DNA from: Hymenolepis diminuta
Lineage: Eukaryota > Platyhelminthes > Cestoda > Cyclophyllidea > Hymenolepididae
Assembly (NCBI GenBank): GCA_900708905.1
Contig: CAADRB010000007.1
Span: 3,136,539-3,200,538 of the forward strand
Reading direction: 5' to 3'
Length of the DNA: 64,000 nucleotides
Each line of letters opens with the position of its first letter. Position 1 is the first letter of the stretch. Position numbers and translations under genes: made by a program. Under the pieces are notes generated by a model. That model worked only from the letters and a program-made list of their open reading frames with translations, had not been told where the DNA came from and made no database searches. Positions 23,110-35,500 of the stretch are shown here, piece after piece.

Positions 23110-23590
23110 AAAATAGAAAAAGGAGACAGAACGGATCAACTTCCACTTCATCTTCCTCCTCCTCCGCAGCTAGGGTCTATCTGAGATCTATGGGCACTGC
23201 TGACTACTTGATCTCTGCACCTTTATATCACTCTTCTCTGTCTTCTTCACTTCCAGCTCATCGGCCGAATTTGCTTCCGTTTTCCTTGAGTAAGGATGCC
23301 CTGAACATTTCTCAACCTCCTCAACAACTTCACAGAGACGTTCTAATGCAAAGAAATCATGCAAGCGTGCAATTAAAGTGGCCTCAATTTATGCACATAC
23401 AGTTGTAATTGTTTTTTACATAGCATGAGATGTTTCAGAGTGCACAAATTCCTCCATGTTAGCCACTGATCTTACTTCATCTGGTTCATTGTGTTCCTTC
23501 TCCTTCCCCCCAGCAAGTTCACAGTGATTTTCTGACACTAAAAACTCTTTAAGGAAGTCATTGAAGTAGTTCTGTCTATCCCAACAAAAT
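23110..23590 (-). pseudogene. Decayed acidic ORF of unknown retroelement
   Basis: One minus-strand frame reads coding-like over about 150 codons with four or five stops. Segments include DRQNYFNDFLKEFLVSENHC, ELAGGKEKEHNEPDEV, HDFFALERLCEVVEEVEKCS and KTEANSADELEVKKTEKSDI. It is rich in E and K. It lies immediately beyond the R3 repeat on the same strand as the ORF at 24036-24372. No catalytic motif is visible, so the function is unknown. Confidence 0.35.
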
Positions 23591-23639
23591 CTGAACTGTT
23601 TTCTTACATACTACAATTAAGAGTTGTATTGGCAGTGAG

Positions 23640-24085
23640 TATGATAGATAACTCTCTATGCATTTCTAGAATTACTTTCATTCGCATTCTCTATGACAGC
23701 ACTTCGGTTTTTCGTCCACGAAACGGGAGTGACATCTTTTATGTCCCTATGAAGCATAACTCCTATCTGTCATGTCTAAACGCGCCCATCGACAACCCCT
23801 GTCTGTAACGGCCTCGTTTCACTCATAAGTACATCTGTGCCCAAGTGACTCATATAAAGCTGTCTTTGTTTTCACTCAAAACTTCCACGCTTCCAGTGCA
23901 TCTCCTCTCTTCCTCACCACGCTCCTCTCTCTATTTCTCTCTCTCACTCGCTTCAAACTCGTTGTGACTCCCTTGAATACATTTTGATCTAATCAACTCT
24001 TGGTGTTCTGCTGCACGATTGTTGTTAACTCTTACTCAAACAGCCACGAACTGATTGTTATTGCTGTTGTAATTTGTTAGCTGTG
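23640..24085 (-). repeat. Repeat family R3, long inverted copy (LTR- or promoter-like)
   Basis: The reverse complement aligns with 46867-47392 over about 500 bp. Blocks are CTGTTTGAGTAAGAG, AACACCAAGAGTTGA, a purine-rich (GA)-type tract, GCTTTATATGAGTCACTTGG, TTTAGACATG and AATGCGAATAAAAG/AATGCGAATGAAAG, ending at AGAGAGTTATC. A TATA-like TTTATATGA next to TGAGTCA suggests a promoter-bearing terminal repeat. It follows the stop of the ORF at 24036. Confidence 0.6.
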
Positions 24086-24372
24086 AACCTTTAGTTGTTA
24101 TCTCAACTCCAATACCTACTACATCAGTACCCTCCTGCTGCTCCTGCTCTTCTTCCTCCTCAGCAATCTCTTCATCTTCAACCGATGCCTTTTTCGGAGT
24201 TATAGGAGTTGCTAACCCCTCATTCAGTGGCATGGTCCTATTTGTCAATCTCTCCTTCCATCACCTTATCCAGATCAGCCGAATTTTGCCACTCATTTGC
24301 TTTCCTTGAATCGATTCCTTTTAAAGACTCTGTTGATTCAGCAATTTTAGGGTGATCATTTAAACCAGACAT
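24036..24372 (-). pseudogene. Frameshifted glutamate-rich ORF upstream of R3 repeat
   Basis: The ATG at 24372 opens MSGLNDHPKIAESTESLKGI and continues through RKANEWQNSADLDKVMEGEI to a stop. A shifted frame continues MPLNEGLATPITPKKASVED, EEIAEEEEEQEQQEG and GVEITTKGSQLTNYNSNNNQ to a stop at 24036. The end of this ORF is also conserved in the plus-strand repeat at 46867, so it belongs to a dispersed element and not to a host gene. No domain is recognised. Confidence 0.45.
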
Positions 24373-27300
24373 TTCTTAAATTGTTTCAGCTGCCAAATGT
24401 GTGCTTGATTGAGATCTCAAAGATCCCCTCAAACCCCTGAAGTGCTTTTAACTCCGACAAATCTCAATGCATAAAAATGGAAATTCTTGGGCCATTTTAA
24501 ACTTACGGTGATAAAATTCAATTCGATTACTGATTAACCGCTCAAGCCATTTAAGCAACCAGCGTTTCACTACTTGGCTCTAGTGCAGTGAATTTTAGTC
24601 AAAGATAGAATGAATTTTTGAATATTTATGCGACATTTCATTAAAACATTTTCTAATGTGTTAATGAATAAGTAATAATACTGTACATTATGTATATATA
24701 TACATATAATTTTAGCATTATCATTAACATTTTCTTGTCACTTCTAGACACTATTAAGCATTTTAACTTTGAATAAAATGGGGAATTTGTATATTAAACA
24801 TATTTATTAGAATTTATTTTGAATTAAAGCTTTCCGGAATTCTTCTTGGTTTCCCAAATTAAATTTAAACTTTTCTGGTAATTATATCACCACGGTTAGA
24901 TGGTTGATTTTTCCGGATCTCATCCCAAACATATTAATAGTCACTAAGTAAAGAAATGAAACTGAAGAAAGGATTGTCTTAACGTGCAAATATTTGGAGT
25001 TCGTGTAGGCGAAATACTTATCACTGAATGGATTTTTTATGGTGCCTCAAGCAAAACATATAAAAATCATTAGTGGATTTAGGATTAAAATGTATTTCTA
25101 AAACCTCTGTCGATATTTTGTTTAAAATATTGTTTCTATTTGTGGCATTATTTGTTAGACCTGAAAATTTTCCAGCAGGACTCACCTGGGTATGACTTTT
25201 GAGCACAAATTAAAATTTTAAATAAGTAGCCATTGAATATTATGCTGTCAAAAACTGATTTACACATTTACATCCAAAAATTTATGTAGTTTTCGCGTAA
25301 TTACTAATGCAAATACAAAAAAGGGGGAAATAACGCTATTGTCAAAGAGGGTCAGAGAAGATGGGGGATTGAATACTGGTGACTGGAGAAATCAGAATGT
25401 CATGAATTGTATTTCATATGAGTTGTCCGCTTTCTCATACGGATATAATTCACTGTGGAGTGACTTAATGTCACAGAAGATCAATTTTTGTATTGATAGA
25501 AATAATCTATTTCTGAGTTCAACCATAACTTATGTGTATTTACAATTTAATCTATACATAATAATTATTATTATATATTTTCATAATAGAATTTTGGATT
25601 CATGAATTCTAAATTCTTCGTCATCAATTGGAATTCGTCAGATAACGGTTTTGGGCCCTTAATTAAGGTCTTTATATGTATTTTTGTACAGCGAAATTAA
25701 GTATTTGTTATTTGTGTGGTTTTGCCGACCATTAAATTATACAAATGTTTACCTGTTTTGATTTAAAGGCAGTACGGAAATGGCTTTCCGTGGTGGACAT
25801 ATTAGAAAAAGCGGACTAACTGAGCAATACCATAAAGGTGCAGAATATAATTCAGTCCAACTATCCAAAACACTATTTTCCCTTTACCTGAAAGCATAAA
25901 ATGAGCAGACAACAAGGAAATGGTTTACAGATTTTGCATCCTTTGTTCGTTCATGTGTAACTGACAGTCAGGACCGTGTGAGTCAGATGATGCAGAGAAT
26001 GTAGGGCGAAAAAGCAAACATATGACTCAGCGTACCCAGGTACTACACTTTCCCTAAATATAAGAAAATCAGGATTCACGTGTTTCGCCAAATATTATGG
26101 ACCTTAATGCATGGATTCAGTTCAGTTTAAATTTAATGGAAATGTTGAAACTTTTCAACTTTCAGAATAAAATTAGAAAAGGTAAACGTAGTATAAAGAT
26201 CAGATTTAAAGATTAAATTTTCGTTGATAATCCTTACTAGCTTTGCAGACGGAAAATTGTTTCACAGCAGAATTAGCCAAAAATCTATTAAATTCAGAGA
26301 TGGCATAGTGAACTTCACTTAAAGAAAAGGAAAGTAATACCAGTACGTAAAGTTTCATCACTGAATATTTCAGTTTTTCTGAAGTCAACTCCTTTCTGAA
26401 TGACACTTTCTTCAAATAGCGAATACTGTCTTTATAATTGCAAATCCCGTTATTTGAACATCTAGAATAGGAGAACTTATTGAGAAAGTGTATAGAGTGT
26501 ACTGTCAAGTCGGAGCTCATGAGATCAATGTTTATTGGTGCTCAACTAGTGGTAAGGGTGATTTGCCATCATGATTAACTCTGATCAGTTCTGAGCTTAT
26601 CATAGAAATGGCTCCGGAAAACCTTCACACTGTCCACGTCAAGTGTTGCGATTTAGGAAGTCTTCTTTTAACGATGTGTCAACAGAAATTGCTCTAGCCC
26701 AAATCCACCTATTCATAAGAAAGATGATAATAACATATTTCAATGCCCTGAGTGAAATTTTATCTTCCTTTAAGTTAAATTTCATATTTCACATTGGCAG
26801 TTGAAATTTAATAGTACAAACATGAGTACAATGTGAATGATAAATATTTTAACAACGGAAAGGGCCAAAATAGATAGAAAATTTGCAATGTATTCCTTGT
26901 TTTTAGAAAAAATGCAATGATTTCAAGATACAGTCGTGTTTTTCCTTGAAATTATGCTCCTTACTCAAGATATAATTTTGGTCATGTAGTATGCGACCAA
27001 TAAAATCTTCGCCATTACGTGCAACGCTGTGCCGTCTTTTGCCAAAACAAATGAATGACGGTTAACTTCCACAAACCGTAAATCAATGAATATTTCAATG
27101 AAAAGGAGATTTTATCTGTATCCCATCCATGACATTGAAATGGTGTTTGCTATTAAAAACTGTCATGAGAGAGGCTACGTCATGGGAAGCGTTGATGTAG
27201 AAGAAAGGTAGCCAAGATATTATCCTTTCAACCTTATAAATTTCATCTCTACAAAACAGAGCAAGAGCAGAAGGAAGAAGTTATTCTCGTAACCAACAAA

Positions 27301-30300
27301 CTGTAATAAGTACCTAAGTAAGTCAGTAAAGGGACAAATTAATAAACAGCTTAAAAGAGACGAAATTAAACATAGTTTGAACGGAAGGAAGCTCAGCATT
27401 AAAGAAAAGAGAAAGTGGAACAAATCAAATAGAGGTGGGTGATAAACAATGAGTAGACACTATTAAACCATGCTCACTAACAGAAATGCTCAATCTTTTG
27501 AGGACTTTAATGAACCGGCTTGATCTTGAAACCGTTTGTTCTGAATGATTTTGCAGTAGACCTCTAATTGAAGCAATTTCACAAAAATGAGTGACACCTA
27601 ACATGCATATCCAAAGACGAATTTCCTCATTTAATTCTCGGTCCTTTTAAATTGCTTTCGTGCTTTTAATTAATAACTATAAGTAATCAACTTTTGGAGG
27701 GGTTTATTACCATGACAACCAGTAAATAAAATCTGTCTGTTGTATATGATTTGTTATTAGGTGGATTTTGTATGAGTTAAATATCATTTCACAAAGAAGA
27801 AAATAGGAAAATAAATGAAAGCCGTTAGTGTTTAAGAATATTAAAAATAATGTTTGAGGATAAAGATTAAAAAGTTTTGGAACATTGATTTTGACTGAAA
27901 TGGAAAAGTAACTCCGAAATTTTCATTTTGAATTGCATTTACGCTTCATTTTCTGTTTTAACATATTTATGGAAGTAGGATTATTCATCAAACAAGTGAT
28001 GAATGCGGGAATATGTAAAGAAGAATATTTTCAATAGCCAGTTAAAAAAATGCGTACTCAAAACAAAACATTCTGAATTGGCAAATATACTTTGTTATGA
28101 ATAATATCACTTAAACATGGTCAAAGTTACAATCAGATAAAATGTTTTTTTTGTATCTGAGTGTTGAAACTCCTGGAACTAGCCACTATCACTTATGACA
28201 ACTCTTTGGTAACTGTCTTTGTTGTTGGAACATATCTGGATTTGGGTTAATAAGAAAAAAGACGAAATAAGTGATTGATGACAGTCGTGATCATGGATAA
28301 GGAGTACTGCCACCTCACACTCACGGGATTATCTGGAGACTGGGAACTGGACTAAGTATCATTAAATGAAAAAAAAATTAAACTACCACAGAATGGTAAT
28401 GATAGCCGGTCTTCGTAGAGGTGATCTTGAGCATTAATCGTACTTATTTTGTTCACTTTATCTTCAATGAGGTATCTGCATAATAGGAAAGCTATCAAAC
28501 TGCTCGAATCACTAAACCTTCCGTAACTTTCGTCATAATATACAAAATTTAAAGAAATTCAATTCTTTAGCACGATAAGCATACTGGGGTTTATAGAAGA
28601 GGACAGAAGCCATTGAGTTTAAAAAAGTCATTTTTACCTATGCTTATATACTGGCCCTTCAGTATTGAATAAAACTTCCAGCAGTTCATTTTATGTGTCC
28701 CAATTGAAAATACAACATCTAAGTTGGTAAAACAGATTAACTTACAAAGCAGAGTCAGCAGATTTTCATTTGTGCCGTATTCTGGCCATAAGCCTCTTAT
28801 CGATAATTAGGATATTAGCTGACCAAAAACTGCGAATGGCCAAAGACCCGTCTCAGAGTCGCTTAATTGTCAAATTTGCAGTCGGATGAGCAACTCACTA
28901 GGTCTATTTTTATAGATAAGAAAATAGTTGGTATTTCACAACATTCGACCATGTGTGAAAATGGCTAATGAATTCTAGTTTATGTTAGACTAAAATTTCC
29001 CCACTTAAATATTCATAGGATTTCAAATATATGTGGTAGTAAAGCATACTTGATTATAAATAAAGTTATTATTAAAACTTAGAATAATAGCTCTTCGTTT
29101 TCTCTAAATTATTCCTTGAAATAATTAACTTTTGTTTCTCCGCAGAGATTTTCTGCTGATCGCTGTCACTTGTGACTATTTGAAATGATTCACGGTCATG
29201 CACTCTTGGTTAATTTTTTCCAATTAGAAGTCGGGCACCATTCGTAAAATCGGATGCATCAATCCAGTTAACTTTCAGAGAAGCAGTAATACAAACGATT
29301 TTTTAAATTTTGCCTGATGAATCCTTAACTCGTCTAGTTCTCATATATCAGAATTTAAGTGTGGAGAAAGCAGAATTCGGAAATTGAAATAATTATGTAG
29401 TTGAGATTATGAGTGATGCTCCTTGGCTTCAAAAAATCCCTTTGTCGGAGATTTTTAATACCTTTCTTTTTTGGATTGGAGCTTCGCTTTGTTTCGTACT
29501 ATATGTTGGGTTTTATTCATTTGCATTTGCCAATTCTATTTCATAAGTTAGTTAATTGCTACCTGCAAGCAAAGAATAAACTCAAAATTTTTCCAGTTTA
29601 TAGATATAATTAGAGTTATTTAGGCGTCATTAATTATGGTTTACAGTAAATTAAGGATGAAGTGGAGAAAATTGCAACCCGAGTTCCGGAAATGACGACT
29701 TTTCATGAAAGAAATCCCCATATTTTACCTATTTCTCCCTATAGTGGTTATGATATATTTAAAGCTATATTTCAATCTTTATCTGTAATAAATATACAAA
29801 AGGATCACTTTTTGATTAAATGGACTTAATACTATGAAAATCAAATTACACTATGTTCGTATTAACTAACTTGACACCACTTGACTTATCAATCATTAAT
29901 AACTCATAAAATGAAAATAAAACAATTATAAAAAATAAAATAGAAATAAAATAATAAAGTACCAAAGAGGATTTCAGTTAATTTTTTGTTGTTTCTAGCA
30001 TTTCAAGTACGTTGCTACTTGAAATTTTAAAATTGTTTTGACACTACGGCAATTGGTAGATCATAACAGTCCAAAAGCAACTTCCAATTTTCTAATATTT
30101 TTAAATGCAAAAATAGTACAATTTACAGAAAAGCGTTCTGATTATAACCTCATTAATTGAGTTTTAAAGTAAACAGACCTCCAACAGATTGATTTTCTAT
30201 TTCGAATTTCACTCTCGCGGTTTTCCCAAAACGTTTCGCCCTTTATTTCCAACTGTATTTATAAGACTGCTGGCTTCTTATTGCTTGCTTAGATTATTGC

Positions 30301-31975
30301 AAATCACGATGACGTGTTTGTTGAAATGATAAATCATCAAGACATTCCGTCAATACCCAGGCAGTATAAAATATACTTTTGCTCCGTTCTTGCGGAATAT
30401 AAGTGATAGCCCTTATGCTAGTGCGAAAAGCATTTGCCACAAGCGGAAATTCCGAAATAGGTCAGTGAAACAGTATCGCCTTAAGTTATACGATTAAGAT
30501 TGTGCGCTTTTACTGGCTTCAAGTTCACCCGTAGGTAAGCAGTACAAATGGGATACCCGATCTCAGAGGAATTCAAACAAGACAGTGAAAAATAATATTT
30601 TCAGTCAATTTCCGCAGAACGTGAACACAGTACTTTTGCACGACTAAAATTGACCACTGATTTCTAAACACAACAAACACTAATAACTTGAAATGTTCGA
30701 TTCCTGAGTGCTTCAAGTCTAATGAAAGGCAAACACTGCTGAATCTTTAGAAGCTAGAATATCATCCACGACTTTGATATTAAGTGTGCTGATAATATAT
30801 CCCCAACGGAATTTTGATATGAAATAAATTCACTTCTGAAATCTGTGGACAGATAAGTGGAAGTAGTGAGGAAAAGCCACCACGAGTTCTTCATTCTAAT
30901 TAATGAACAGATGAAGATTCCAAATTACATAGACAGGGTACCCCTTATCCCCTCTATATAATTAAAAACGTAAGACCAAGTACGGGTTTCTCAGACTACT
31001 ACATAATATATCCATTCTCTAAATGAATGATTAATTTTACATACATGCAAATATATAAATATGCTTATGCAAATCAATATGAAGAATTATTTTTTCACTC
31101 TGTTTTCAGTCAGTATTGGCTGTAAAAGCGGGAGCTAATGGACAACACGACACAGGGTAAAATATAACAAAGGCTATCAGTCACATTTACAAGACATGAA
31201 GTATGCCACCCATTAGAAAAAAACCATTAAATACATTTAGAAAGTGTTTGGTATTTTAGGATAAAGTCAGGAGTCACTGAATATTGGCAGTAAGAAACTG
31301 CACGTAGGAGCTAAACTAGCAGGACAGTGATTATCATATTTGAAGTTCAGTTCACTTACAAAGTAAATGGATGAGGGAAACCTCTGGGACACCGGTAAGA
31401 AATGAATAACTTAGAGTTAATATAATGAATGAGATTTATACCAACTGGCATTATTAATGAAGATTTTTCTGCATATTAATATTTGGCTCTGCATTCTCTA
31501 ATAACAAGCTAAAATCTCCCCGTTAATGAGTTTCTATCCACACAAATCTAAAAATTAAGTGTCAATCAAGAGGTCAAGGCTCATTGGTGAAAATTCCTTA
31601 ATTTCTCTGACTAGTTTTAATGATGTGATCATCAGGAGAGGTGACAGAATGAAAGTTCCTCAAAAGGGCAGCTGTAAAACTTGAAAGGTAATAAAAATCG
31701 AGTCATTTCATTCAACGAACTCCGATATGTTAAAGTCATGATCGTCCAGGAAAATGGGACAAATTCTGAAAATTGTACCTTGGAGTATGAAGCGGTGGAA
31801 CATAACCGAAATAGTAATCCGAGTTTAAATTTTATAAGATATTAACATAATTTTATACTTATGCTCCTAGCCCTACCGTTTTAATGTTTCCCCGCCCAGA
31901 TGTTTTACCTTGTCTTTGTCATTTTTACAAAAAGCGTATTATTTAGTCAGTGAAACTACATTAACACGTATTTCA
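24373..31975. other. Intergenic AT-rich DNA, no gene recognised
   Basis: Several open frames of 60-104 codons on both strands (for example 26206-26520 minus and 25339-25605 plus) show no motif, no splice-compatible partners and AT-driven composition. I see no RNA gene here. Confidence 0.65.
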
Positions 31976-31981
31976 TTTATT
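31976..31981 (-). promoter_or_regulatory. Possible TPPP polyadenylation signal
   Basis: TTTATT on the plus strand (AATAAA on the coding strand), about 400 nt past the TPPP stop. In AT-rich DNA this can arise by chance. Confidence 0.35.
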
Positions 31982-32384
31982 TAAGATTATTGAACTTTAT
32001 GCAAACCATATTTATCTGTTTTGCTCTCGAAGCACTGACTGGCAGAATTACGCATATTCCAGAATTATTCAGACTCATTATCAGCTTTTTTCAGAAATAG
32101 AACAGATCCTCCATTCAAAAATACTTGTTCACATATTTTGACAGTCATAAATACGAAAGCGTTGGTTGAACTGTTAAATTTGATTCTTACATAACAATAA
32201 TATAAGTTGTCTATAATGTGATATCACATGAATGGAAAGAACATAAGTTTATACGCATAAGATAGATTGAATAAGAACAGATGTCTGTGGAAGAAAACAG
32301 GATAAAGGAAGCAGAGTTAAAACATTTCAAATTAAGAAGACAAAACAGTGGTAGGTTTATGAGGATCAAATTAAGTGTATACGC

Positions 32385-32552
32385 TTATTTCCTAGGAGCT
32401 GAAATTCCCGTTGCGGTAAAAGCTGGTGCAGGATCTTCACGGCCGGCTTTTCCCTTACCTTTACCCGTCGAGGGATCAAAACGCTCCTTTGCTGAGCCTG
32501 TGTAGCCTTTAACATCCGTTAACCGAGCTGTGGTGGCATCTGTGCTGGTTTT
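32385..32552 (-). CDS. TPPP: TPPP exon 3 with stop
   Basis: 168 nt: [40 protein letters not shown], then a 15-residue tail and TAA at 32385. The RLTD...YTG..KERFD...GKGK..AGR signature is specific for TPPP. The plus-strand open frame over this exon is its shadow. Confidence 0.97.
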   Translation of the reverse strand, partial: KTSTDATTARLTDVKGYTGSAKERFDPSTGKGKGKAGREDPAPAFTATGISAPRK

Positions 32553-35500
32553 CTACAAAATAGGAAGAGAATACATTAATTATTTACCATGTCATCATCA
32601 TGTAACCTATTTAAGATAATATAAGATCATTCTGCATTTGCATTAGAAGAAAAGAAATAACGCGAATTAGTAGGGCCGACTTTCCAAATCAAACAGCCGA
32701 TAAATCATGAAATTTGAACTTTGGAACGTAAGGCAGGTAAATATTGTAAGCTTGAATCCAAGGTAAAATGAATTTCGGCTCTTTCGATATTCTGACTTCG
32801 GTCTCCACAGTGTTTCCATTCTCCCTACTTAGTTCAGTTTGACCTCTTTTCTAATAAAGTAACCAAACGAAAGGACTTGCCGGCTTCGCCAATGCGAATA
32901 ATTTCGTGAATTTGTCCTTCGACGACCTGAATATTAGTTTGTTTCAAGCTTTTGTAAGTGCAAAGGAAAAATGGGGTAATTAACAAGAAAAAATTCACCT
33001 TCTACAGCGTCAGGTGCTCCCATAGTTGCTATAACCAGTGAAAAGGAGCAATCCTTAAATTAATCGAAATATCTTCAAGAAATTTTCCATCTGCACATTT
33101 GCTTATTGTCATGTCAATTTAAGTTGTTCTAGTGAATGAGCTTTCAGTGTAATTAATAACTACGGTCAAAAACATCATTATATGATTATTAAAAATTAAG
33201 ATTTGTAGAATTATGCAATTTAACTTTAGAAAAATGGTGTTTTCTTTCAAATTTAAGTCAATTAAGAAGAAGATGTTCCATTTTGACAAATTTTGCCTTT
33301 GAAGTAGTTATGGAAGTAGGTTCTCTAATGTCAAACACACCCTATTTCAAATAATCGGAATATTTATAAACAGTAAATTTAAAGCATTCTAAAGAAAATT
33401 TAAACTTCCAAAATTGCAGGAAAATCTTTTCGTCACAGACTTGAGAACTAAAGAAACTGCAATAGGTGTAAAAATAAAAAATTATGAGTTTTTACATTTT
33501 AATTATGTTTGAACGCGTGAAATTTTTAAATGTTCATACTGAAAAAATAAAAATTTAAAATATTAATTGTAAACAAATATCTAAATATTATTAGTCTAAA
33601 TCTTGATTAAATTAACAACAGGGGATTGCTAGTAAAAACATTTAAGTATTTTGAACTTGGACTCGCTGGATTTGACCAGCTAAAAGAAATGGCTAGAAAT
33701 AGAGAGGGAAATAGCATTTCACCATTCAAAAAATACTTCATTTTTATTTATTTTTAACTCATTTAATCCACAATTATACACTTAACTGTAATTAAATCTT
33801 AAACTAAATGCACACAAGTTAATTAAAAATTACTTTAATTGACTATACCTCTGATTATTTTACATTCATTCACATTTGCACTTTTTTGTAAATATAAGTC
33901 ATTTTATTTAAATACATTTTAAATTGGGAAAATTTTTGTTAAATTTAAGCAGAATTATTTAAATAGATGGTAATATATTATTTATTGTTTTACTTTTACC
34001 TATTTTAAAAGTTACACTGAAATTTAAACTTTTTCATTTCTTGTTCAAGCTCAAAATATTTCATTTATCTTATACCTATCATGTTATTACTGAATGTCAG
34101 GTAAGATAAATTTGCCTCTTCAAGCTTGGGAAGAGAGTTGAATTGAAGTGACAGGATCGTTCATTAAAATTAAATAATATCGACCAATAAACACTGAACG
34201 TCATAGGTAAGCATTTACTCCAATCACGGAGCGAATCACGAAATTTGAATTTCCGAAGGTGAACTGACCATTTAGTAAATTTTGTGCAACCGAAATCTAG
34301 AAACTGCTCAAATTAAGAGCCTCAGAAACATTAACGTTGCTTTCAGCGGCTTTTTGATCCACCACCACATATTATTTGTTAAATTTTTTAACCAATTTAA
34401 GTAGCCCACAATAGTTAAAATCCATATAACTTTGTATTACTGCGGATAATAATTATATGAACTTTTATTAATTGACATCACAAATTAAATCGAATGTGAT
34501 ATCTCTTGAAATGACATCAAGGTCTAATGAAGTAACAGTTTGAAAAATTTTGGTCTTGATATAAAATGAGCGGTAATTTTGAAATGAATTTATTAAAGCA
34601 AAAGCAAACGCTGGATTTTAAAAAAGAAAATTTCTATACTTTTATCGTTATCCACTGTGTATTTCTTTTGATAGTAGGTGATTAAAACATACTCTAAGGC
34701 GAAAAAACAAGTGCTATAAAAATATTGTTTACAAAAACCAACATTAAAATTACTTTCGGTTTTAAAATCTAATTTAACTTTCATTCTCTAGTCCCCTAAT
34801 CCATGATTGCCATCGGGAAAAAAAGAATCAATATCCACTTAAATGACCAATAAATTTTTTTCTACAAGTTTTTTATTTCTCAGTTCGAAAATTATTTTCC
34901 TATATATAATAAACGGTCATTTTCTTTAATAACATCGACGAAAAAACATATTAGCAAGTGACGCAGACTACATACGTTGGGGCCAAGAAATGTATTAATC
35001 GTAGACTCTGTAAAGATGTGTTAAAACAGTGCAGTGAAATAAAACCAGACATAAGGAACTTTGACGACAGATTACTAGGTTGTCACTTGAAACCCGAGGT
35101 CTAATATAGTTAATATCTGGACTTCATCTGCAAGATGAAATCCAGGAAGTAAAGTTAGGTGCTAAGGTACTTATTAAATGCCTGTTTTATTCACCTTTTT
35201 AAAACATTGTTAATGTAGTATAATAATTTATAATTATCCTATACTTCTACAACCAAATGTTTGTACTTACAACTTGCAGTTATTTGAGTGCAGTTGCATT
35301 TCATTAAACCACTCCTCAAATCCTCAATTGACTAGCAAGCAATGAAAAAGTCAGAACACACAAACTCGAGAAAATTAATGTGAAAGAAGATACGCAGGCA
35401 GTTAAAATAAGAAATTCGTTAGTGATCAAAGTGAAAGCTACTGCTCCGCGCAAATTAACATCATTCTGTAAAGTTAAAAAAAACTCTCCAATTTAGAATT

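Noticed and set aside
25339..25605. 88-codon plus-strand ORF in the 24.4-32 kb intergenic region
   Set aside because: The end is a low-complexity isoleucine run from AT-rich DNA, with no domain or splice context.
32281..32505. 74-codon plus-strand ORF
   Set aside because: Shadow of TPPP exon 3.
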